From Rhexocercosporidium sp. MPI-PUGE-AT-0058 (taxonomy: Eukaryota; Ascomycota; Leotiomycetes; Helotiales): a DNA stretch of 64,000 bases. Positions within the stretch are counted from its first letter, which is position 1, and each line of letters opens with the position of its first letter. Positions 1-11,023 of this stretch are shown one piece after another. The position numbers and the translations under genes were made by a program. The notes under the pieces were generated by a model. That model was given only the letters and a program-made list of their open reading frames with translations. It made no database searches and was not told where the DNA came from. The stretch is from contig JAGTJL010000007.1 in the NCBI GenBank assembly GCA_020746875.1, positions 1,426,001-1,490,000 on the forward strand. The letters are read 5' to 3'.

Positions 1-1
1 C

Positions 2-1168
2 TGTCCGGACTCCGCTACATGCGTAGCTAATTGTGCTGTCGACGGCGCAGACTACTCCGGCACCTACGGTATCTCTACCGCCGGCAATGCACTGACGTTG
101 AAATTTGTCACTGGTAGCAATGTTGGCTCGCGGACTTATCTGATGGATTCTGAGACTACGTACAAGAAGTTTGAGTTGTTGGGCCAGGAGTTCACATTCG
201 ATGTTGATGTCTCGAAACTTCCTTGTGGCTTGAACGGTGCGCTTTACTTTGTGCCTATGGCTGCTGATGGGGGCATGTCTACGACCAACAAGGCTGGTGC
301 GAAGTACGGAACAGGATATTGTGATGCGCAATGTCCCAGAGATATGAAATTTGTCAACGGCTCTGTAAGTCAACTTAACAGCTCCATGACATCCTGGAAT
401 TGACTAACAGTTCAAAAGGCAAATTCTGAAGGCTGGGTACCTGATTCCAACAGTGCCAACTCCGGCAAAGGACCTATGGGCAGCTGTTGCTCCGAGATGG
501 ACATCTGGGAAGCCAACTCCATGGCTAACGCCCTGACACCCCACTCCTGCAAATCCAACGAACCAACAGTATGCACTGGCGATGAATGTACCCGCAATAC
601 CGGTCTCTGCGATGCCGACGGCTGCGATTTCAACCCATATCGAATGGGCAACACATCCTTCTTTGGCGTCGGCAAGACAATCGACACCAGCAAGCCTGTA
701 ACAGTCGTAACGCAATTCATCACAACGGATGGCACGACCACTGGGGCGCTGTCTGAGATAAAGCGATTCTACGTCCAAAACGGCGTCACCTATGCCCAAC
801 CAGCCTCAGACATATCGGGCGTAACTGGCAACTCGATCACGGACTCCTTTTGCACTGCTCAGAAGACCGCTTTTGGAGATACCGATTACTTCGGCACCAA
901 TGGCGGTATGGCTACCATGGGCAATGCGTTCTCCAAGGGTATGGTACTCGTGATGAGTATCTGGGACGATTATTCGGCGAACATGCTGTGGCTCGATGGC
1001 AACTTCCCAGCGGACAAGGATGCGGCTACGCCGGGCGTTGCGCGGGGCGCTTGTGCGGCTACGTCGGGCGTCCCGGCTGATGTTGAGGCTTCGGGTAGGA
1101 GCTCGCAGGTCATTTTCTCGAACATTAAGATTGGACCAATTGGTTCCACGTTCACTGCTCCTGCTTAG
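2..1168 (+). CDS. Glycoside hydrolase family 7 cellobiohydrolase, 5' partial
   Basis: Secreted cellulase that releases cellobiose from cellulose chain ends by a retaining mechanism. The window opens inside the gene. Exon 1 is 2-364 and exon 2 is 419-1168, separated by a 54-bp phase-0 intron (GTAAGT...AAAAG). The visible start, CPDSATC...[14 protein letters not shown], is a GH7 core block. The active-site motif [10 protein letters not shown] directly follows the paired cysteines; its nucleophile Glu is at 494-496 and its acid/base Glu at 509-511. The block [10 protein letters not shown], the segment [19 protein letters not shown] and the C-terminal [11 protein letters not shown] are all typical of cellobiohydrolases of the Cel7A type. 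The protein stops at TFTAPA right after the catalytic core, so there is no linker or CBM1 cellulose-binding module. The signal peptide lies outside the window. An endoglucanase of the same family is less likely because the core is near full length on this side. Confidence 0.95.
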
Positions 1169-1247
1169 GTTAAGGGAATGGATGCGTGATGGCAGTGCTG
1201 GGAGTTGAAAGATGGTTGGGATGGTATAACACAAGAACGACTTTTTT

Positions 1248-1249
<2 letters not shown>

Positions 1250-1279
<30 letters not shown>
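1250..1279. repeat. Uninterrupted G30 homopolymer
   Basis: Thirty consecutive G residues, preceded by eight T, lie 81 bp downstream of the cellulase stop codon, probably in its 3' UTR or terminator. A run of this length can form G-quadruplexes on the plus strand and is prone to slippage, so its exact length is uncertain. Confidence 0.9.
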
Positions 1280-1280
<1 letters not shown>

Positions 1281-1282
<2 letters not shown>

Positions 1283-4200
1283 TTGGGTAGACCTCACTGA
1301 TGGCTTGCAGCCCGGTGCTTCGGATTCTTTTCTCGTACATATATTTTTCTTGATTTTGTGGATAGAAATGCAACTACTTTATACGAAATTGAGATAAGAA
1401 CTTCTTCCTCCTACGGTGTCTTTATACGTTCTTCATATGTGCTGTCCATTATTGATGCTTATCAGACTGTGTTTCTCCCGGAATTTCTTAAACTTTCAAG
1501 ACATATTGACTAGGATATTTAATATATATAGGTCTGAGCGTTGTTGTTGAGGACTAAGTCAGACGTACATGTCTAAATATGTAGATACGTCCGAGAGGCT
1601 GTTGTAGAGGCGTCTGAGAGGCCATCCAGTTTAGCGGTTAAAAGACCAATAAAATAAAGTTCGAATTGGAACGACGATCTTTCTATGTGGTAATGAAAAT
1701 GATACGGGTATTCGTAAGCTGATGGAGGTCATAACTAGACGGCGGCATACAGCGCCTTAGATTTGAGGTATCAGTACTGGCTGAGTTCTATCCACTTCGC
1801 GCAGAGGGCTGGAATGTGTGGCTGTTACCCATCATAGACAGCAGGTTTATTGGTTGTTCATATAGCCCAGTAGGGACACCCATTTCCAGTCTATATTCAG
1901 GGGAGTAAGTCCGTGGGTACGTGGTCTTGACAGCCGCGCAAGCTTGGCACAACCACAGTGAAGGGTACAGAAATAGATGAAGCGACATCTGAGATTAACC
2001 GACAGAACAACGATAAATTCTCAACCTGAGAAATTCGAGTCTAGGGAGATGAAAATAACTGGTAGCAATCATGAAGACAAGATAGTCAACCCAGGCCCCT
2101 TGAAACCACCCCCATATGGCGGCGGACTTGAAGATCTAGCTCCGCGGTACGTACACGACAAGTTGCTGAGCTTAGTCCGCTTTCATCGCAGCGAAAGAAA
2201 TCATAAAACAATTGCGCAGTATGAAATTGCCGCTAGAAACGCAAGAAAATGACAGTAAAGTACGCTACTGTTAGAGACAAGATGTCAACAGAACCGAAGT
2301 TTTACAGGGATGAAGGGCGGTACACCAGTACATCTACCTAGCTTTCAGAATAAAAAGTCAAAAGGTTCGAGATTTGAGCCAGGAGGCCAGGGAGGGGTGA
2401 GGGGTAATAGCAAAGCCGGCTTCCGTTCGTCCCCGGATACAGGAAGAATGGGGGTCGTAAACCTTATCAAATGGACCAGACGCGTCGAGCTTCCAGATCT
2501 GTGACATCAAAAACCAGTCTTCCCTCCTAGACCTGGCTGGAGATCAGACACCTAGATACCCGGATCGCCAACAGCCGTGCTCTTCGATTGGAAATGGAAG
2601 GGATGATGGATGATGGATGATGGGATGGATGGATGGATCCACGGAAGTTGACAGAAGTCTGTAAGCCTTTCCGGCTGAGTTCTAGAAGGATGCTGGTGAT
2701 TCCGTCAGATCTGAGTCGTGCGGCCGCCTGTCGTGACACTAGAGCAAAGTTACATTTTCTTGATGGCTGAAGTAACCATGAGTTTGGAACAATACTGACA
2801 CTGTTGGGTATCGAGATATAATTAGAAAAAGTAAAGTAGGAAAATGGAGAGAGAGAAATAAGGAAGAAGAAGAAAAGAAAAAAAAACGTTGAGCCTACTG
2901 CAACTCCAACATGAGGCTGCAGATGTTCATGCACGTACACGTCGCTTCGCTGACGACCTGCTACCGGTTTGAATATATATTGGACTTCGGACGTGCACAC
3001 CCCGGTACCACCTAACATATCCCCGCCGGGACAGTGCCGTGAGGTGTAATAGATAAAATTGCAGGATATTTTGACTGATGCGATACGCTATTGTCTTTTT
3101 TCATGAACTGAGGAAACAACCCCCTCCTACTCTGTGTCTCGGATATCGACCGAAACAAAAGACTCGCCTCGCATCGCCTCCTCTTGCCAATGCAAACAAT
3201 GGATGCCGATGTTACGCTCACGCCAGCCACTCCACTGCACCCCACTACTCATGCCCTCGCACTCACAAGCGGCAGGAGGATAATCTTGTCTTTATCACAA
3301 AATAGTTTGCTATGTACTTGGGCCCCGTCGATGCTTGTGTGCACAAGTCATGTACGAGTAAAGTGTACGAGCAGAGTGTATGAAGCTAGAGTATCCCTTA
3401 TGCATGCAAGTGTCTTCGCCCCGCCAATTACCATCTTCTCCCCAACGGCAATTATGTCCCGAAATCTCATTTTATCGCCCGTCCGATCTCATCTCATCTC
3501 ATCTTACATCTCATCTTGCCGTCGTCAAGCCCCATGTAGTAGACTGGTGGTCACTCACCAGAGGCCTGGTCTATGGTTGTCTCACTTGTTGACCAAGTAT
3601 CTATATGCGTAACTCACGCATTTATACTTACAGTACCCTTCACTCGGGTCAGCCGCGCTGAAACCCATTTGTCCCGACGCCTTCTCTACTGCTGTGTAAG
3701 TGGACAACTTTGTGATACCTTCCCTGCCCCTCTCTTTCATGTCTCGCCCGCATGGCATAGCCGGTGTCCTCCAAGCATCATCTTCGCAAGCTCACACCCA
3801 GCACTTCGTTACCAGGTCGGGCATTTTATGTTTTATGGCCCAGGCTAGGCGATATTGACAAGGATGCATGCAACTCACACCCTGGGACGGACGACACTCA
3901 TAATAAAATGTTCGTCCATGACTTGCTTCTTCACGACTTCACCGCTCCTCTCCTTTCTATCTCATCTCCCACTCCCCTCTGCTCTCCCCCATCTAGTCTC
4001 TCTTGAGTTGCTTCCCGTGGAGTCTGACCCAGCCTTTGCTGCCTTCCCTGCCCATTGCAGCAGCTGCCATTGGACATCGCGTGAGCTGCATCAACATCCG
4101 ATCCATACGACTCTTGAACCACAACGGCCACAGGCCGGAGCAGCTCGTCCTGTATTGCACTGCACCACACAACAATAACAACAACACATACTGAAACGCT

Positions 4201-4991
4201 ACGTTCCACATCCGTGTATCTGCTGTGCCTCTGGAGTCTGCGAGCGACTTCGAGTCGAGTCGAGGCGGGTTGAGTGAGCGAGTCTGCAGGTCTACGGAGT
4301 AAGTGCAGTCTAGCACGGGTACGCGAGGCGAGGCGGCTTTCTATCACGAACTACCTTTACCAACTATACTTACCAACTGCTTAACAACCGTTGCCTCGCG
4401 CCTCTTCTTCTGCTTCTTCCTCCTCCTTCCTCTCGCCCCCCCCTCCCTTGCTCTGCTCCTCCTCCTCCTCCTGTCGACCCTTGCTCGATGACCGGATCTG
4501 GGGTTGTCACCTGCTTAGAATTACCTGCGACTTTTTCTAGCCGCCTTCGCCTGGCCCTTCTGCATCTGCATCTGCGCCTGCATCTCCAAGGTCAATATCA
4601 CCAACGCAGCACCACTACCATTACAGCCACACCTTTGACAGGACCTTTTCCACGGCACCCGCATCTGCATAACTGCGAGCTGGATCTGCGCCGTTCACAA
4701 CCCAGCAACGGATTGGTTCATCCCACGACCTGCAGCCCATTCCCGTCGTTTGTCTTCGCACAGACCTCGTCGCCATCTGTCCCATCCCAGCCTGGATTCC
4801 GCTCCACATCCACCACCACATCAACCACCGAGGAAGCTCAGCGGCAGATATCTCGCGGGCCAGGCGGGGTTTGCCTTCCAAGTCTTTTCACTAGACTCTC
4901 AGCTAGCTCCTCGAGAGCATATCTTCGTCGTCGTCTCTCTGTCTTCTCATCTTTGCCACGCTGCGGCTTTTCGTTGTCCAAGTCGCCCACC
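1281..4991. other. 3.7-kb intergenic region between cellulase and M16 protease
   Basis: No gene is supported here. Short open frames in several phases have no recognisable motif and no coherent exon joins. From about 3400 the plus strand becomes C/T-rich with many TCTC and CATCT steps, as expected of a long 5' leader of the downstream protease. A GATG-rich tract lies at 2601-2638. No tRNA or 5S rRNA was seen. A frame open from 4488 to the protease start is in phase with it (see the protease entry). Confidence 0.5.
2601..2638. repeat. GGATGAT/GGAT simple repeat
   Basis: A 38-bp degenerate microsatellite of GGATGAT passing into GGAT units, in the middle of the intergenic region. No function is suggested by its position. 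Confidence 0.7.
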
Positions 4992-7900
4992 ATGTCAACT
5001 CTATCCCAACCACAAACCCCGGCCGCGCTCGATAGTCCCTTGAGAGAGCACAGACATCGACCAGTTGAGAGGCTCACGGACAGCTTGGAGACCCCATCTC
5101 TCGATAACCGTAGCTATAGGGTTGTGCGGCTGCCGAACCAGCTGGAGGTGCTCCTGGTCCACGATGCTGAAACCGACAAGGCCTCTGCCGCTATGGACGT
5201 CAATGTGGGCAACTTCAGTGATGAGGATGATTTTCCGGGCATGGCTCACGCAGTAGAGAACGAATCCCTAGCCTATACCATTGAATCTGATGGCTAATAC
5301 TTTTACAGACACTTGCTATTCATGGGGACCAAGAAAGTAAGGAAATGTCTAATTTTCTCCCAAATATGTTTTTGCATGGGATTATGAGTCCCTTGCAAGG
5401 CATTAGTAGCTCAAGCATAGCCTAACTGTTCTTCTAAACTGTTCACGGAACAATTGTTAATTCCCTCACAGTACCCAATTGAAAATGCCTACTCCCAATA
5501 CCTTTCTTCCCACTCTGGAAGCTCGAATGCATACACCGGAGCTACATCTACAAACTACTATTTCGAAGTTGCGGCAAAGAAGGCAGAAGACGCAAAGGCA
5601 GACGAGTCATCACCGTTATATGGAGCTCTGGACCGATTCGCACAGTTCTTCATCGACCCCCTCTTCCTCTCTTCAACCTTGGACCGAGAATTACGAGCAG
5701 TCGATTCCGAGAATAAGAAGAACCTGCAGAGCGATCAATGGCGGCTACATCAGCTGGAGAAGTCTCTTTCGAACCCAAAGCATCCATACTGCCATTTTTC
5801 TACGGGGAATTTCGAGGTTCTGAAGACACAGCCAGAGGCACGGGGGGTTGATGTCAGACAAAAATTTATGGATTTCCATGCCAAACACTACTCAGCGAAC
5901 AGAATGAAGTTGGTTGTGTTGGGCCGGGAGTCTCTGGACGTTTTGGAAGGCTGGACTGCAGACCTGTTTGCCGGAGTAAGAAACAAGGATTTGCCCCAAA
6001 ACCGCTGGGAAGATGAAGAGCCGTTTGGACAGAAGGATCTCTTGACTCAGTGCTTTGCAAAGCCAGTAATGGATTCCCGGCAATTGGATCTATCTTTCCC
6101 CTTCATAGACGAAGAGCTACTTTTCGAATCACAACCAAGCCGGTACATCAGTCATTTAATCGGCCATGAAGGACCCGGGAGTATCATGGCTTTCATCAAG
6201 TCCAAGGGGTGGGCCAATGGGCTTAGTGCAGGTATGTCAAGTATTTTTTGCCCGTAGAATTTGCTAGATCTCGAAGCTGGACCTCTTCGAGCCGTATAAT
6301 GGCAGGCATTGTTTAAAGGACCAAACTCTGGATCCTTTGCAGACCTTGAAATGAGCTAATTTCATATGCACAGGGGCATACCCCGTCTGTCCTGGTACAC
6401 CAGGAATCTTCAATTGCCAAATCAGGCTCACAGAAGATGGACTGAAGAACTACAAGGAGATTGTAAAGGTTTTCTTCCAATACGTGTCTCTCTTGCGTGA
6501 AACCCCACCTCAAAAATGGATCTTCGAGGAGCAGAAGGGGCTGGCGGATGTGGATTTTAAGTTCAAGCAAAAAACTCCAGCTAGTCGGTTCACAAGCAAG
6601 ATAAGCGCAGTCATGCAGACACCACTGCCTAGGGAGTGGCTTTTAAGCGGACACAGCAGGTGAGTCTCAAAATCAGATCGCACGCATGGACCCGGTTGCA
6701 CGGTGACTGGAGGATTCAAGTGGGCACTCATCGCCAATTATGCAGAGCACTGACTCGTGGTTAGACTTCGGAAGTTTGATTCTACAAGGATTCAAGAGGG
6801 GCTTGCATGCCTAAGACCGGATAACTTTCGTATGAGCGTTGTGTCCCAAAATTTCCCTGGTTCCTGGAAGAAGAAGGAAAAGTGGTACGGGACGGAGTAC
6901 ACTTATGAAAAGATACCTGCAGATTTCTTAGCTGAGATCAAAGTTGCAGCTGCGAGCACGCCCAAGAATCGGTTTGCTGAACTGCACTTGCCACACGAGA
7001 ACCAGTTCATTCCCACGAAACTCGAGGTTGAGAAGAAAGAGATCAAGGAGCCAGCAATTTCCCCAAAGCTCATCCGGAACGACGACTTGGTTCGAACGTG
7101 GTACAAGAAAGACGATCAGTTTTGGGTGCCAAAAGCCAACCTCTTTGTCAACTGCCGGAATACTCTCCCGAGCGCAACAGCAGAGAATTCGCTCAAGTCA
7201 AGACTGTACACGGATGTGGTTCGAGATGCGTTGGAGGAATATTCATACGATGCCGAACTGGCAGGCCTGGACTACTCGGTGTCTAGCCATTCCATGGGCA
7301 TTGAGATTGCAGTTTCCGGCTACAATGATAAGTTACCCGTTCTCTTAGAGAAAGTGCTTCTCACCATGAGAGATTTGGAAGTGAAGCCAGACCGGTTCGA
7401 GATCATCAAAGAGCGATTGCTCCGCGGTCTGAAGAATTGGGATTATCAACAGCCGTACAACCAGGTCGGTGATTACACCAGATGGCTCAACAGCGAGAAG
7501 GGCTATATCAATGAGCAGATCCTCGCAGAGCTACATCATCTTACAGCTGCCGATATTCAGCAATTTTACCCCCATCTCTTGCGACAGATGCATATTGAGA
7601 CCTTCGTGCATGGAAACTTGTACAAAGAGGATGCACTGAAGCTGAGCAACCTCATCGAGACAACTCTGAAGCCACGAGCTCTTCCGCAAACCCAGTGGCC
7701 TGTTGCCCGGGCCCTGGTTTTCCCACCAGGTGGGAACTTCATCTATCACAAGACATTGAAGGATCCTGCGAATGTCAATCACTGTATTGAATATCTCTTG
7801 TTTGTAGGAGACAAGTCTTTGCGTCCTTTGAGGGCGAAGACGCTGCTTCTCGACCAAATGACTCATGAACCGGCGTTCGATCAGTTGAGGACTAAGGAGC

Positions 7901-8600
7901 AATTGGGTTACGTCGTTTTCAGTGGGGCCCGTACCTCTGCAACAACCATCGGTTACCGTTTCATTATTCAGAGTGAGAAGACCGCGGAATACTTAGAGTC
8001 CAGAATTGATTCATTCCTTAATGGTTTCAAGGAGACTCTTGAGAAGATGTCTGAGAGTGACTTCGAGGGGCACAAGAGAAGCTTGATTACGAAGCGATTG
8101 GAGAAGTTGAAGAACTTGGATCAAGAATCGGGCAGACTTTGGTCGTACATCGACAGCGAGTATCTTGACTTTGAACTTGGTAGGTCACCCACGCATTGGC
8201 ATTCATAGCCTTGACTAACAATTCTACAGTTCATGAAGACGCTGCTACTATCAAGACTCTCACTAGAGCCGATATGATTGAATACTACAACCGCTTCATT
8301 CTTCCATCTTCGCCTCTTAGATCGAAGCTTGCCATTCACCTGAACGCACAGACACCCAACTCCGAGGGTCCTTCAGCCGTTGCTAGTGTCGTTGAGAAAG
8401 GTATGAAGGCATTAGGCCTGAACAAGGACCGGAAGGATCAAGAAGATGGGGAGGTTATCGAGGTCAAGTCAGAAGGAAATGGTACAACACCATACGTCAT
8501 CACCGACGTCCGAGAATTCAAGTCGAAGTTGCAAGTTAGCGCTGGCCCCCAACCTGTCAAACACATCTCAGAGTTCGAGGAATTAGACTCGAAGCTGTGA
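4992..8600 (+). CDS. ste23: M16 insulysin-type zinc metalloprotease (STE23/IDE-like)
   Basis: Insulin-degrading-enzyme family peptidase that encloses and degrades short peptides; yeast STE23 helps process a-factor. Exons: 4992-5257, 5309-5336, 5472-6231, 6374-6659, 6765-8179 and 8230-8600, giving 1041 aa, the usual length of the family. The inverted zinc motif HAVEH is residues 86-90 (H86, catalytic E89, H90). The family block LLFMGTKKYP...NAYSQYLSSHSGSSNAYT follows, and C-terminal M16 modules continue through LRTKEQLGYVVFSG. Intron 1 is odd: only a GA-AG intron (5258-5308) keeps the motif, and it splits the E89 codon. It has a good branch site, CTAAT, 12 bases from the acceptor. Exon 2 has only 28 bases. 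Intron 4 must use the acceptor at 6763-6764, since nearer AG sites break the frame. The start at 4992 has a good context (CACCATG), but the frame is open back to an ATG at 4488, which would add 168 Ser/Arg-rich residues. Confidence 0.93.
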
Positions 8601-11023
8601 AATCAACAGTTTCGCCCTCGCACACCAACTGCTTCGATAATTTTCACTCACCAAAAAGGACAATATTCTTGCATGTACGCATCTGCGCATTGTTTTGGGA
8701 CGGCTGGTGTAGAGACATGCCCGCCCTAGAAAAGAAAAGAGAAGAGAAAGTGAAAGCTTACACTCTTGACTTCCTTCCTTGCCTGCCCTGCTTTGTTTTG
8801 GCTAGGGGCAAGCAAGCGAGGCTCAATCATTGCTGGAGTCGAGGTTTGGTAGATTCCTTGGTGGGCACATGGGATTGTTGATACCCAACTCGGTACATTA
8901 GTTTTTGATCGACCATTGCTTTTCAATACACTTAGGGTTTAGAACTTTCCGTTTCTCGCTTCAAATGTTTTACGCTGAATGTTCTCGTCCTTGAATGCTT
9001 CGTCTGAATTCTGGGCGGCAACCGTACTCAGCCAAAACAAACGAACATCCCAGTCTCCCATTGCGTCAAAAGAGTGTTTGCCAAGGTAGTAGGCACAGAG
9101 GAGGAAAAAGTCTAAAATATGGAGCATCGAACAATGAGCATCTCTCTCAACTTCGGTCCGAGCACACGCTGGTCGGTCATCGGGAGTAGACTCACGCACT
9201 AAAGAGCTCCGAGAAAGCATGTGCAAACAAGCAAGCAACGTTCCTTTTCGTTTCCTATCTCGCGGCTATACTAGGGCTAGCTAACACGACTAGCTCACCA
9301 TCACTGCGTCTATCTGTCTCTCTTTCTCCACACCTGCCTCTTTCGCGTCTCCTCTCCTCCGTAAACATCGGGTCGCTTGGGGCGAACGTCGCATGTTCCC
9401 ATGTCCCCACTCCACCGCCCCATAATTCCTGCCAGCTGTCAGCCACCACCCCGACCAGCCAGACCCATTCTTCCGATCAAACAAGATGGATCGGATCCAG
9501 AATAGTCAATGTTGTCTTCTTCTATCCTCCGTGAATCCTCCCCGAGAGAACTACAGACTTCCCACTGGGATACCCCAGTCTCCGCTCATATTCCGGTCCC
9601 ATTCTTCGACCTAGGCCTTCCTCTAGCCAGTCTTGTACGTCCATTCCACCGAGATGCTTCGTTGTCAGATCCGGACCCCTTGGTATAGAAGCACGGTCAT
9701 CGATCCAAAGACCAGGCCAAGGTCAAGGCTGGCTGCATCTTAACTGGGATATTCGACAAGCGGGGTTGAAGGAGTTCTGTAGCATGTCAGGTGGTCGAAA
9801 CTCCGTCCAGCGCCCAACAGCAGGCAGGGACTCAGGAGTTCTCAATTTTTCCATTCGAACGATTGATCAGAAACACAAGAGTGAGCCTTTGTATCTCGCT
9901 CTCTCTCTCTCACTCTTCATGGAGTAGATTCATGGACACTCCATCCTCCCTTCGCTAGCTCATGGCTTGTTGTTGTGGAGCCGCGGTGGAACTTCTCCAG
10001 TCTCGACCTCACGAAGACTGGAAGAGGAAGCTGGCGAAAGTAACAGTGGGGGAACGCTCTTACTTGTCCGGATCTGGCCCCATACATAAGGAAAACAAGG
10101 TTGGCCCCGGTAGCGTAAAGCTTCAATCCCATGCAGAAAGGAAGCATCCAAGGTAGGGCAGGGAGTAGGGACGGACCGCTTGCAACCTTACTGTAGAACC
10201 TTATTTGGCTAAAGTTCAGGACTCGGCGAAAAGGAGAAGCTGGAACGTAGCTTTCCCGACGAGGGCGAGGGCGAGGGCGAGATTGGAGCGGCTGGACTGG
10301 CAAAGTGGATTTGAGAGAGCGGTAAGAGTGGAAGTTGCGGAGGATGAAGATACTTGACCAGGAGGAGGAAGATCTACGGTTACTTGGATGTTTGATTCGG
10401 ATATGATTCAGATGATCTTTTAATGGGCAGTGAAGCGGCTTATGTTGGGATCGACTCTTCGAAAATGATGTTGTAGCGGTGAGACGTAGCGTGCTAATTA
10501 ATGTTATGATGCTCTTAGGTGATGGCCTGAGGCAAAGGGAAGAGGGAAAGGGAGGGTAGGGGAGGCAAGAATTTTGGAGTGGTATAATTGTAGAGTAAGA
10601 CATGATAAGTAGGGGTCGAGACTGAATCTAGTTAGACAGAACTTGAAAGAGCGAGTTGCAGTGTAAGCTTTATTTTTTCAAGAGGATAGGGAGGTCCCGC
10701 AAGTCAGCGTCAACGTCTCAGGAAGTACTCTAAAAGGAATGCTTCTATTTGCATACAGTATCTCTGGTCTAGGATACATTATCTCTCGCTGGACGATTGT
10801 CATTGATTCATCATGGAGATGGTCCAACCCCATGCATGCATTCCATAATTCATGTGTCGTTTGTCATATGCAGCGCCAAGCCAGGCAGGAAGGTCACTTA
10901 TGCAGCGCACCAGCATGCAAGTGTATTTATTCATCGTCACCACAAACCCAAACTCCTTCAACCCACCCAAAAGACAGGGACACCCAAGACAGCCAAGACA
11001 GCCAACCAACACGTTAAGACCTC
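8601..11023. other. Convergent intergenic region, protease / deubiquitinase
   Basis: This lies between two convergent genes, so both 3' UTRs fall here. A long minus-strand open stretch (9917-10603) is Ser/Arg/Pro-rich, partly because of a GAGGGC repeat at 10260-10281, and shows no domain. I do not call it a gene. No RNA gene or mobile element was seen. Confidence 0.45.
10260..10281. repeat. GAGGGC hexamer tandem repeat
   Basis: Three to four perfect copies of CGAGGG. On the minus strand it reads as Pro-Arg repeats, which inflates an otherwise unsupported open frame. Confidence 0.75.

Noticed and set aside
2310..2504. Small plus-strand frame in the cellulase-protease gap
   Set aside because: No motif, poor start context, no neighbours that suggest a gene.
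9917..10603. 228-codon open frame on the minus strand after the protease gene
   Set aside because: Rich in Ser, Arg and Pro partly because of a GAGGGC repeat; no domain, and no in-frame splice sites that lead to a known family.
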